Translations under genes and position numbers: made by a program
Assembly: GCA_025602905.1 (NCBI GenBank)
Contig: JAHLKI010000029.1
Span: 186,001-250,000, forward strand
Length of the DNA: 64,000 nucleotides
Reading direction: 5' to 3'
From: Phlyctochytrium arcticum
Taxonomy: Eukaryota > Chytridiomycota > Chytridiomycetes > Chytridiales > Chytridiaceae
In this document: positions 1 through 10,000 of the stretch, in pieces
Position numbering within the stretch: position 1 is the first letter of the stretch
Layout: every line of letters starts with the position of its first letter
Notes under the pieces: model-generated
Told to the model about the DNA's origin: nothing
The model's input: the letters and a program-made list of their open reading frames with translations, nothing else
The model's database searches: none

Positions 1-1681
1 TCATCTCGGTTGCCACACTTTGAATGTTGCCTCATGTACAGAACGTACCATGCTAATGGTTTTGCATCAGAAATGATTACCGAGAAATATCCCGATATTG
101 TAGCAAACCTCCCATCAGCTTATGCATCCACAACCACGTCATTTATTCTCGATTCAGAGGTTGTTGCTGTGGACGACTCGGGGAGCATCCAGCCTTTCCA
201 GACACTTAGCAACAGAGGTCGCAAAAATGTGGACATTGGCGACATTACCGTCAAAATAAAAGTGTTTGCTTTTGATTTGATGTTTCTGAACGGAAAGGTA
301 GGCCGCGCCAATTTTTTTTTCAAGACGACCTACTCATCAACTTTGAAGAGTCTTCTCAAAGAGCCCTTCCGAGTGAGGCGAGATGCCATGAGATTGGCCT
401 TCAAGCCGATAGATGGACTTTTTGACTTTGTACCACAGGTATGACTGCGCACAAATGTGTTTGGATCGAAACCATCAGCTACTTACGTGAATATGTCCAG
501 CTGGAAAGTAGCGATGCTGAAGAGGTTTGAAAAAACTCTACGTTATCCCTATCCTGTTCTCATTGTCCCGCGCGGAGAGAAGGTGCAGGAATTTTTGAAT
601 CAAGCCCTTCAAGCTAGCTGTGAGGGTTTAATGGTCAAGCTCTTGGATCCCCCCGCAATTGAGAAAAACGAGTCTTCTTTACTTTCCACTTATGAGCCAG
701 GTGGGTTTGCGTATTCATCAAGCACAGACTTAGGATCACGCGCTCACAAAGATCCTATCAATTTCCCTAGATAAGAGGTCAGAATCTTGGCTGAAAGTGA
801 AAAAGGACTATTTGAGCACGCTTGCAGATAGTTTTGACTTGGTTCCGATTGGAGCATGGTACGGCACTGGCCGGAAGGCGACATGGTATTCACCGTACCT
901 TATGGCGGCTTGGAACCCACAACAAGAATGTTGGGAGTCTGTGTGTAAATGTATGAGTGGTACGTTGTCATTTTGTTCGCGTTGACAGGGCTGCTACGCT
1001 TTGCTGGTGTGTTTCTAAAGGAGCATGATAGGATTTTCCGACGCGTTTTATAAATCTATGAAGGAAAAATACGCCAAAGGTTCCGAGAATGTCCTCACCA
1101 GCCGACCATCCGATTACTCGGTAAGCGACGCCCTCACTCCTAGTGTGTGGTTTCGCCCTATGGAGGTACTGTATATTTGAATCCATTTCAGGCGCGTGTG
1201 CAGATTTAAATAAGTGGGATTAGGTCTGGGAAATTCGGGGCGCGGATCTCACTGTATCACCCGTGCATCGAGCCGGAGTGGAATTGATGCCGGAAGGAAA
1301 GGGGATTAGGTATATATGACTTAGCAAAGTGATCAAGAGTACGGCATACTAAACGGTACTCTGAATCAGTTTAAGATTTCCCAGGTAGGCGCTTCCATTG
1401 AAAAGATACTTGGCAAGACTTGTTTTAATGCGCAGTCCTAGATTCATGAGGATTCGCGATGATAAAGGAATAGATGATGCGACCACTTCTGATCAAGTAT
1501 GCATTATTACCGCCTGACGCTGAATTGTATGCTCATTTTTCCATGGCAGATTGTAGATATGTTCTACAAACAGCGACAAAGAGGAGGAGGGCAATCAACA
1601 GACGCAGTAGTAACGGAGTTGACAGACGAAGCTGACGAGGCAGTTGCTGGCGACGTGTATGACGAACCAGCAAGTCCGTAA
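1..1681 (+). CDS. LIG1: DNA ligase I (ATP-dependent), 3' part
   Basis: Replicative ATP-dependent DNA ligase (Cdc9/LIG1), which seals Okazaki-fragment nicks in the nucleus. The gene enters from the left edge, so the N-terminus and the active-site lysine are missing. Exons inferred from frame and splice sites: <1-297, 349-438, 501-524, 583-700, 771-959, 1032-1165, 1224-1309, 1370-1384, 1442-1496, 1550-1681. Family motifs seen in order: TEKYPDI, FILDSEVVAVD, FAFDLMFLNGK, SCEGLMVKLL, ESWLKVKKDYL (nucleotidyl-transferase motifs) and WEIRGADLTVSPVHRAG, SLRFPRFMRIRDDKG, DATTSDQIVDMFYKQ (OB-fold end). The SLRFPR motif is recovered only by using a 15-nt exon, and a second exon is 24 nt. The first exon may begin after an acceptor near base 41. 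No disabling lesion seen. Identification is secure; individual splice sites less so. Confidence 0.93.
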
Positions 1682-2011
1682 GGCCTTATACCCCGATACA
1701 TGGTCAGTGCACATACCGCACATACCGTCAACCAACCCAAAACATCGGGATAGAGAAGCCCGCTTCATTGGCGGCCCAAAAATTACTAACGGGTTAGAAA
1801 CGGCGAATATGTTATTTATTTCAAGTCTATGAGGCAAATGCACCGGAATATTCATACAGAACAGTTCCTGTCTCCCGTTTATCGCAAGTGAAAATGAATC
1901 GAATGTAGCAGCTACCGCTCACAGCCACTCTGAGAAAGGTCTACGCATTCGCGAGTAAGCTGCAGCCAGCACGCAGTCATAATCAGGCAAAAGTCTTACT
2001 TGCAATGGGGA
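1682..2011. other. intergenic, convergent 3' ends
   Basis: Short spacer between the convergent ligase and PKA regulatory subunit genes. I see no ORF or repeat that I can support. Confidence 0.6.
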
Positions 2012-3385
2012 TCAATCAAGATGAATTCTCTCCGAATATGTCAGATAATTGCTAGCATTTCGTTTGATAATGTCTACTACGGGTCCCAAAAGGCGGACGA
2101 AAGGCTTCTTCCCCAGCGTTGCGCACTTCAAGCGACCCTGTGCAATGACAGTGGCTCTTCGAGGTTTTTCACTTAGTAAAGCAAGTTCTGCATGGAAATG
2201 TAAGGATTAGTAGTCCCGCTTTTCATATGCAGCGATTACGCACCTCCGAAGTAGTCGCCCTTCTTCAGGCCCGGCATTTCATGCTCAATGCCATTCTCAT
2301 CCGTGGTAACGACACGAGCTTCACCACTCTCAATAATATAAAATGCATCCCCTACATCCCCTTGTCTGATAACGACCTCTCCGTCATTATATGTTACGCT
2401 CTCAAGCGCGTCGGCAATTTTGTGTCGCTCGTATGCTTCAAGAGAAACGAGCAGAGGTACTTCCTCCAGGAAAGACTCGTACATGCGGCGTTTACGGGAT
2501 GTGTTCTCCATTAGAATTCGACGGAATGTGACACGATCCAGTGCCCAAAGAACACACTCCTGGGTTGCGACAACCGTTGCTGCACGAGGGGCATTGTACA
2601 TCAACGCAAGCTCTCCAAATGAGCCATTTGGTCCATAATCTGCGACTTTGACAGGGGCTTGCCCACCTCGAGAGACATAAACGTCTAATGCACCGGTCTC
2701 CACTACGTAAAAGTAATCCCCAATACCGCCTTGCTTGATAACCTCCTCCCCGGACCCCACGCGTTTTTCTGCCATTGCATTGACCACGTCTTGATATTGG
2801 TCATCGTCCAATGCACGGAAAAGGAAGTTCCCCCGAATCGAGATTTCGATGCGTTGCTTTTGTTCATCAGACTTTGGAATGACCAACTTGACGTAATCCT
2901 TATCTAGTGTCGGGGCCATGGATTCCGCACTTACTGAAGTGCGACGGCCACGGTTGTGATTGACAGGAACAGGCGGGGCCGCAATAACTTCAAGATCATC
3001 GTCCTCATCCTCATCATCATCGTCGTCGTCATCATCATGCTGTTCCGAGTCTTGCTGATCCATTGGAGTTGGTTGTTCCTGTCGTGGTTGCTGCTGGTCA
3101 GAGAAAGAATGCTGGCGCCCCATAATCTCGGTATTTTGAGGTCCGGATGCTAATGAACGACGGGTAAATCGCTGCTGCTCAAGAAAAGCGCAACGTGGTA
3201 GCATATTACATACCAATTTTGACCAATTTTGTTCGTTGATCCTCCAATTTCTTGTGGAAGTAATTGGCACAAAACTGATATATATCCTTGGGCTGCGACC
3301 TTAATAATTCGCGATTCAGGTCCTTCAAGATTTCTGGGAAGTCGGCTGGGACCGTGAATTGGTCCATGTTGGAACGCTCGCCCAT
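2012..3385 (-). CDS. BCY1: cAMP-dependent protein kinase regulatory subunit
   Basis: Regulatory subunit that holds PKA catalytic subunits inactive until cAMP binds. Exons on the minus strand: 3385-3214, 3149-2244, 2187-2012 (417 aa). Visible: an RII-alpha-like dimerisation/docking segment (DFPEILKDLNRELLRSQP, QFCANYF), an acidic linker rich in Asp, the pseudosubstrate/autophosphorylation site RRTSVSAE typical of type II subunits, then two cyclic-nucleotide-binding domains with phosphate-binding cassettes FGELALMYNAPRAATV and (G)ELALLSEKPRRATV. The second cassette is only complete after removing the 56-nt intron at 2188-2243. The C-terminus RLLGPVVDIIKRNASNY matches the family. The open frame extends upstream to 3484 but begins there at a TTG; the first ATG is at 3385, which gives a normal N-terminus, so I chose it. 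Confidence 0.92.
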
Positions 3386-3652
3386 GGTATTTGAGCTTGA
3401 GAAGGAATGCGTTTGAACTTTGGAAGGCAGATTTGAGCCGTTGTAGTGGTAGCAAACTACGTTCTTCTTTGGATCGACAGACAATCAAATGCTTTGTCGA
3501 GGACGCACAGTTCGCCCTTCAACCCTGCTTGAAAGGTAACTTGCAATTCTAAGAGAGATGGAATATGATTTTATGAGATTGAGTATCCTGCACAAGCTCC
3601 AACACTTTTGTGACGGAGACAGTTTCGTACCTTGTCGGCTGTTATAAATTGC

Positions 3653-4126
3653 TCAACGTGAAGAACCAAAGCTGCACAAACTGCCACAGAGGCTAGAAAG
3701 GCCCTGGAGCTTTGAAAGACTAATTTTTATGTTTGCCTTCGGATTCAAGCTGTTCGAAATTTGTTCGTGCGTAGCTTCGCGGATAAAGTAAGCGCGGTCA
3801 GGCGAAATACGGGTCGTTACTCGCGGGTCCGACCCTATCCGGTTGAAAGCCGTATAGATGGTATCACCTATTGGAATGGGAGGCACCACAGTCCCTGGTA
3901 CCGTTCTGCGCACGCGAAGTATGTTGGGAGAAGAGCGAAAGAAGTCAATCACGATGAGACTGTCATTGAGACGTTTGCTGGCAACTTGGCGGAGTAGCAG
4001 GTCGTTGAATCGCTGATGAAGCTGGTGATATCGGAGCGCCACGGCTGATAAGAGGCAATAAAATCGGTGGCTGGCCGCAGCACGTGACTGTCCGAGCCCC
4101 GGCGCGCAAAGCAGATTTGGTAGCAT
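3653..4126 (-). CDS. uncharacterised protein divergent from RPL27
   Basis: A 157-residue open frame from ATG 4126. I do not recognise the family. The N-terminus is short, basic and hydrophobic (MLPNLLCAPGLGQSRAAASH), compatible with a mitochondrial presequence; the middle has NDSLIVIDFFRSSPN and VPPIPIGDTIYTAFNRIGSDP, which look like genuine folded-protein sequence. The ORF continues upstream without an ATG. Its start lies only 62 bp from the RPL27 start on the other strand, a typical bidirectional promoter arrangement. An intron near the 3' end cannot be excluded. Confidence 0.45.
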   Translation of the reverse strand: MLPNLLCAPGLGQSRAAASHRFYCLLSAVALRYHQLHQRFNDLLLRQVASKRLNDSLIVIDFFRSSPNILRVRRTVPGTVVPPIPIGDTIYTAFNRIGSDPRVTTRISPDRAYFIREATHEQISNSLNPKANIKISLSKLQGLSSLCGSLCSFGSSR

Positions 4127-4188
4127 CGGCAAATCGACCTTTCCCTCTACGACGTCGTAACGGTTGACATTCGCACAGCCTCGACAAC
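4127..4188. promoter_or_regulatory. short bidirectional promoter region
   Basis: 62 bp separate the RPL27 ATG (4189) from the ATG of the divergent minus-strand ORF (4126). The promoter role is inferred from geometry; no specific motif is claimed. Regulatory sequence may extend into RPL27 intron 1. Confidence 0.35.
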
Positions 4189-5084
4189 ATGAAGTTCTTG
4201 AAGACCGGAAAGGTACGATGCCGGGAAGACCTAACGAACGACGGAACGAATGAGCGGACGAATCAAACAAATCGAATGGATGGATGGATGGATGGATGGT
4301 TGAGGGACGACCGAATTGCTTGGAGGACACATTTGCCGAGATTTGCGAATGCAGAGATTTCAAGAAAGAGGATTATGAATGAGGAGGCTAGGCCGGCTGC
4401 CAAGCTCTTCTTACTGTACCCGCCACGTCAAACAAGCGTCTCAGAAGGCTTGCAGTGCTCAAGTTCGAAGCTCTATTTACGTTTGGATATGGACCGAGCA
4501 AAGTTGTGCGGGATCTAGCGTGAAGCGGGAATGACGAGTCACGACGTCTCTCAGCATTCAAGAAGCTGACCTGTCTGTTTCTTTTACCAGGTTGTGATCA
4601 TCCTTCAGGGACGTTACGCTGGTAAGAAGGCGGTCATCGTCAAGGCCATCGATGACTCCAGCAACAAGGAGCACTCCTTCCCCCACGCCATTGTTGCCGG
4701 TATCGAGCGTTACCCATTGAAGATCACCAAGGGTATGGGCCAGAAGCGTGTTGCCAAGCGCTCGCGCGTCAAGCCTTTCGTCAAGGTCGTTAACTACAAC
4801 CACCTGATGCCCACCCGGTATGGACACTTTCGGGATATAGCGCCTCTGAATTCCTTACTTACCAGATATACAGTTACAACTTGGACATTGACCTTAAGTC
4901 CGTCGTCACTGCCGAAACCTTCAAAGAACCCACCCAGCGCATCCAATCCCGTAAGGCCATCAAGAAGCTGTTCGAGGAGCGATACAACTCGGGCAAAAAC
5001 CGTTGGTTCTTCCAGAAGCTCCGTAAGTCGAAATTGTCTCGACTACAATAATCTTGTATTTACTCTTCATTTTTAGGATTCTAA
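4189..5084 (+). CDS. RPL27: 60S ribosomal protein eL27
   Basis: Large-subunit ribosomal protein eL27. Exons 4189-4212, 4591-4817, 4874-5022, 5077-5084 give 135 residues, close to the 136 of human RPL27. Conserved blocks: [59 protein letters not shown], and the C-terminus RWFFQKLRF. Exon 1 holds just eight codons and is followed by a 378-nt intron, far longer than the usual 50-65 nt here. The last exon supplies only two bases of an Arg codon, Phe and the stop. Confidence 0.97.
4277..4299 (+). repeat. GGAT microsatellite in RPL27 intron 1
   Basis: Five tandem TGGA units within the long first intron of RPL27. A related GGAT-rich tract occurs in intron 1 of RPS18 (30687-30729). Confidence 0.7.
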
Positions 5085-5546
5085 ACGATCGCATCGTCGT
5101 TGTGAATTGTTTATTTGGGGCATGGGGCATTTGTGTACATTTATTGTTTTTCGACGCAAATTTATTATCAATATGACCTGTTGTTGAAGGAATTCTGGAT
5201 CTATCTCGATGAGTTTAAGGGATTAACATTAAGGGGAAAGCGATCTCGTCGTAGGGCATCGGGTCATTGCTGGCTTTGCGCCGAAGTGTCTGCTCTGGCG
5301 GAAGCTATCGCCATTTTATTTTGCAGACGTTTAACGAAGGCGGCCTAGAGTGATGAAAATGTATGGTAGTCCCATATGCCCAGTCCAATACAACAGCATA
5401 GAGTGATCGTGAGTTTAAACCAATTCCTGGGAATCAGATGGGGCCTAGGCAAGAAAATGTCTATCAAGAAGGGTACCCGTATTCGAATGATTGTGATTAA
5501 GAAATGTGTTGAAAAACACATAACATTTATCATCAACACAGAGGTC
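5085..5546. other. intergenic, RPL27 3' side
   Basis: RPL27 3' flank followed, from about 5480, by sequence resembling the 3' flank of the true BDP1 gene (compare 12715-12775; both have the AAATGTGTTGAAAAACACA stretch). No gene supported. Confidence 0.5.
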
Positions 5547-6060
5547 TCATTTTCCAATTCCAATGGTTGGGACAGCCCGCTTCCGATTAACGCGGGGTAG
5601 CGTTGCTGTCGGAGCACTTTCTGGGGTTGGTTCTGCTGTTGATGATGATGCTGTTGGTGCTGCCTCCGCCGGACCGCCGGGTTGGTTGATGGCGTGGATG
5701 GGGTTACTGGGGTTGCTGGGGTGGCCGGGTTTTTCTCCTTCGGCCCCCTTTCGGGACGATCACCGCTTTGGGTTTGATACCCTTGTTCATTGTGGATGAA
5801 GGCCGCGTGGGCAGTTAAGTGCTATATCGACACTTGTGGGAGCCCACATCTTCTCCGCTTGGTCCTCCTCTGTTTCTGGTGGGACCCAATTGGATGCCTC
5901 ATCCTGGGTATCCATGTCTTCTTCCATAGCATCTTCATCCGCCTTGGCCACATCCGGCCGCTTGTTGCGGGCCTGATCGGCCGCTTCGGCGTTCGCTATT
6001 CGCGGCTGCAGTGGTGCCGGCAACCACGGCAGCACACGCCACAATCGTAACGATTGTCTT
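5547..6060 (-). pseudogene. BDP1 C-terminal pseudogene fragment
   Basis: Diverged partial copy of the 3' end of the BDP1 gene at 12.8-15.2 kb, same strand. Matching segments: SNWVPPETEEDQAEKMWAPT here against STWIPPQTEEDEAERMWAPT in BDP1, and the identical C-terminus PTIGIGK followed by TGA (5549-5547). An alanine-rich stretch near 6000-6050 also aligns. The frame breaks just after VDIAL and the region between is not open in one frame, so it cannot encode the BDP1 C-terminus. Upstream on the minus strand (6050-6140) there is a plausible GTAAGT..CAG intron, but no SANT domain follows. It is interpreted as a truncated, decayed segmental duplicate. Confidence 0.85.
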
Positions 6061-6185
6061 GTTCGAGGGGGACCTGAGAAGATGAAATACATCAGCTTCT
6101 AGCAATCAATTGATATCACTGGGTTGACTTACGTTGGCGTGACTTTCGCCAGCAGCGCACAGGCAGCGCAATCTCCTCCTATACA

Positions 6186-6330
6186 TTGAGACATGAGCCG
6201 GCTGCAGGGTGCAGGGTGCAAGGCAGGTAACGGAATGGTGAAAGTGTTGCTAGATTGAGACATGTTGCACGTTCAGATGAATCTCGGCAGTAAGCCGGGT
6301 GCGGGGCAGGAAACGGAATGGTGAAAGTGT
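6186..6330 (+). repeat. two imperfect direct repeats (~83-bp unit)
   Basis: The motif ATTGAGACATG...GGCAGG(T/A)AACGGAATGGTGAAAGTGT occurs at about 6186-6247 and again about 6252-6330. It lies between the BDP1 pseudogene and the transposase gene. Confidence 0.6.
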
Positions 6331-6355
6331 GCTCGGGGGGAGGGAAGCCTCCCAG

Positions 6356-6453
6356 CACTCAGCGTTTTCCTGTCAGCTACTTTGTGTTGGAAGGACAATC
6401 AATAGAACATACACCTGGAGATTGTGAAATGAAACAGCAAATTTACTTCCCCA
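6356..6453 (-). repeat. dispersed repeat, copy 1
   Basis: About 100 bp whose reverse complement closely matches 39204-39302. Shared landmarks are GTAAATTTGCTGTTTCATTT, CTATTGATTGTC and CAAAGTAGCTGACAGGAAAA. Weaker similarity continues to about 6510. It looks like the end of a transposon or a MITE relic; the family is not identified. Confidence 0.75.
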
Positions 6454-6794
6454 GAATCTTCTGCCGCTCCCCTTAGACCACATCCGAGTGACTGTGCCCC
6501 GACCCATAAGCGCCATTTTCCCACACCAGCCGCGGGGCATGTCATTCTCATATATATATACATCTCCTTCATGTATATGATCCGATTTTCACACAACAGA
6601 ATAAGTCGCAGCGCCTTTGTTCTGAAAAAAAGACCCACACAATCTGTACCATCAGCGCCGTGGTCAAAGGGGTGCGTATAGCGACTCAAAGAGGCTCGAG
6701 ATCGGAGACCGGAGTGTCATCACCCACGTGACCGGCGGTGAATTTGGCCGGGGATTTGGCCCGGAATTTGGCAGTTGCGCGACTGGCGGACCAG

Positions 6795-6862
6795 CTTAAG
6801 TCTAATTGTTAGGTCTGACTCATTTTTCCTTAAGTCTAACTGATAGGTCTGAGTCAGGTTTC
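6795..6862 (+). repeat. 34-bp tandem subterminal repeat
   Basis: Two copies of CTTAAGTCTAA(T/C)TG(T/A)TAGGTCTGA spaced 34 bp apart, about 180 bp upstream of the transposase ATG. Just before them (6748-6775) GATTTGGC/GAATTTGGC recurs three times, and the same GAATTTGGC is seen once beyond the other end of the gene (about 12353). Such clusters often serve as transposase-binding sites; that role is inferred. Confidence 0.6.
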
Positions 6863-7037
6863 GGACTTTTCGGACAAACAAACAGCTGAACAAACAGTGC
6901 CCAAATACAAATAAAAAGTAAAAATAAATCAGGCTGTACTGCTATGTACTGAACTGAACACCTTCTCCTTCCTGAGTTCATAGCCTATATCTGATTGCAT
7001 AACCTAGTGTCCAAATCTTGTCCGCGTAACTATAATC

Positions 7038-10000
7038 ATGACTGCCAAACGAGGCCGTCCCAAGGGCTCCAAGAACAAGTCCAATCATCGCGCAGGAAGA
7101 CCTTGGACAATCAGAAACCGAGGGGGTAGACGTGCCCAAACTTCCGAGCCTGAAACGAACGCTATTCTTCATGCCAGTGCTAGTAATCTAAACAATGAAA
7201 TGCAAGGGGGGAGCATGTCCGTCTCCAAAAGTGCGAATACATCATTATTTCCGATCTTTACAGCGCGTGGGAACGCGGCTGCTAAGCCTGCTGTACAAGA
7301 AGGAGCTGATGATACTAATCAAGGAGCTCATAATAGCAATGGTACAATATTGGAAAAAGACATCATCCAGACTGTCTCAAGCCAATGCACGGGTTCTCAT
7401 GTTTCCTTTCCATTCATAGAGCCTGCATCGCCAAGTAGCCCCTCACACAGAGCGCCTACTAGCCCCTCCCGCAGCGCCGAGCAAGAACCCGCAGCTCAGC
7501 CCTTCACGCAGTCGACTGATGAACAACCACAAGACCCAGAACAAATGCAACCGGCTACGGAAAGCTCTGCGGAGACTATCAAGCCTGCAGAATTGACTAC
7601 TGATGTTGTGGGGGAAATGTTGGACGGGGGTGCGCGGACCTTTCAGCCGGATATGATAGGTGAGCTCTCAAACTGATGGATTGTACCAGGCAGTGCTTAA
7701 CGCCTTCCCATCCATCTAGTAGATAGCCCTGAAGAGCCGGAGATACAAGAAGAAGAACTGGGGGATGATGAGACTACAGTGCCAGATAAGCGTGAGAATT
7801 GCCATTTGGCTTTTCTCACGTCTGTGAAAAAGAACTTGAATGACGAAATGGAGAAGCTGAACAAAAACGGAGGATCCTATCCTGACTTCATCACGCAACG
7901 CGATTGTTGGATCCGCCGTCCAGCAGTTCAAAACATCTTCCGGGGCCAGCATCATTTGGACCCTATGGAGCTGGCTTATCCAGATGTCTACATACATGTG
8001 CCGCACCTGTACGCCAACTTAAGATGTCATTGCGGCCACGAACTGACTACGAAGGGATGGAATGACGACTTTCGGAGAGTAGTGGATCTAGATCGAACGT
8101 GGTACCTGCTTTCGCGACGCTACCGCTGCGACAAGCGCGGGAAAAAGTCTGGATGTGGGAAGAGTTTCGTCGGGCATGCTCCATTCATTCTTGACCAATT
8201 GCCCGAAAGCTCGCGCATGTCCTTTCCAGCCGTCCTCACCCAACGAATGGGTATCTCGTCGCTGTTGATGAATCAGATGCGGCCCCTTTTCCACCACAGA
8301 ACAGGGCCGTCGCCTACAGCCAACCTCCTCCGAGAACTCCATACTAAGCAGTACGATATTCGACGGTTGGCCTATTTGGAAGAAGTTCGTCATCGAGTTA
8401 CCTACCCGCCGCCCTTTGACGCTCAGACAATCTTCCCCCCTTTCCCGGAGTTTGTTAAAGAGTATGAAGAGAAGCTTCCTCTTTCGAACTACCTGTTAGC
8501 TGTCTACAATACGGCGCAAAGGCGGTTCCAGAAACGACGTGATCAACAGATTGCTATGCTCCCAGCGGACATTCTTTCCAGCGATTTCAGTCACAAACTT
8601 CCGAAACGTGTTGCACGCGTTGACGGGTGCCCTGTGTATACGGCCGTCCACTCTTTTGGTAATCAATTTGGAGAGATCCGCGGGCACACGCTCACATTCA
8701 CGAAAAGCCTGAGGGAAATAGATCAGCCGATCAAAGGGATGTTGAATTCGTTGAAGCAGTTCGGTCATAAGCAACCACAACTCTTATTTGTTGACGACGT
8801 GCCGGGTAAAGTTCTTTGTGCTTCTCTTTCTGCCCATCATGCATTTTCTAATCGCTGGATTGATCAATAGGAGAACGAGGGTATTTCGAAAAGGCCATTC
8901 CATCCTTAACTCAAGATGTCAGGGCGACTATTATCGATGAATTTGCCAATCTTCCTGAGTTTTCACGTCCTCCAAACGTGGAGCAATTTCTGATCACTAC
9001 CTCGACTGCCTGCGATTTTATGCTCAATGTATGGGTCTTGCGAAACCTGAACGCCGGGGGTGAAGAGACAGGTGAAGAGACAGGTGAAGAGACAGGGGAC
9101 GAGACAGGTGCAGAAACAGGTGCAGAAACAGGTGCAGAAACAGGTGCAGAAACAGGTGCAGAGACGATCGCGGTTGGATTCGACTGCGAGTGGTCATATG
9201 ATCCCCGTACAGGTGTACAGGGTAAAGTCGCCACCATACAAATTGCGACCAGTGAAGTTGTCTTGATTGTTCACCTCTCTCGTATCGGAACGATCCCCTC
9301 AAGCATGAAGCGATTGATTGCGGAAGCGCGTGTTATCAAAGTAGGCAAAAATCTCGGTACTGACTTGGCAAAACTGGAAAGGGACTATGGCTTGCCTGTA
9401 AACCGTGGAACGTTGGAACTTGGTGCCTTTTGTAAACGTTTGAATGTAGTTTCGGATGGAAGGGTCGGCCTAGACGTACTTTGCGCAACGGTTCTGCGTC
9501 AAAGACTCCCCAAGCCAGATTCCATTCGAATAAGTGAGGATTGGGACAATGAGCAACTGTCCGAACAGCAACTAACGTACGCCGCGAACGACGCGTATGC
9601 CAGTCTAATGATCTATACCAACGTGGTGAATTTGCCCAACTTAAATGCGCAGCAGCTTCGTCCGGACCTAGCTGTTGATATTGTGGCCAAGGACAACAAG
9701 AAGATGGTCGTCGCAACTGGAATCGTGGGACCTGCCGATGTCACAAGATTACATGGAGTAAACCTAACCAAGACCCGCCAGGCTGTCGAGATCCATCAAA
9801 TTTTCGTTCCAGCTGCCTTCATACCCCAAAGTAAAGGTAAGCATGAGCCGTCTGCAATTAATGTTAGCGCGCGACATTCTATGGCGACCTTGACCTGCCA
9901 TCACGTATTGTTGTACCGACTACACAACTACGAGTCGCTGCGTCCCGCCCCATTGAGATCGTCCCTCCAACAAACATACCGGACCCGAGCGCTACCATGA

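Noticed and set aside
1107..1131. A 23-nt GTAAGC..CTAG intron in DNA ligase I
   Set aside because: Too short, and the readthrough frame is open and fits the family (SVSDALTPSVWF).
9060..9168. CRISPR-like array
   Set aside because: Perfectly tandem 12-bp coding units without spacers, in a eukaryotic gene.
8911..9302. Minus-strand Ser/Val/Pro-repeat ORFs
   Set aside because: Antisense reading of the coding minisatellite.
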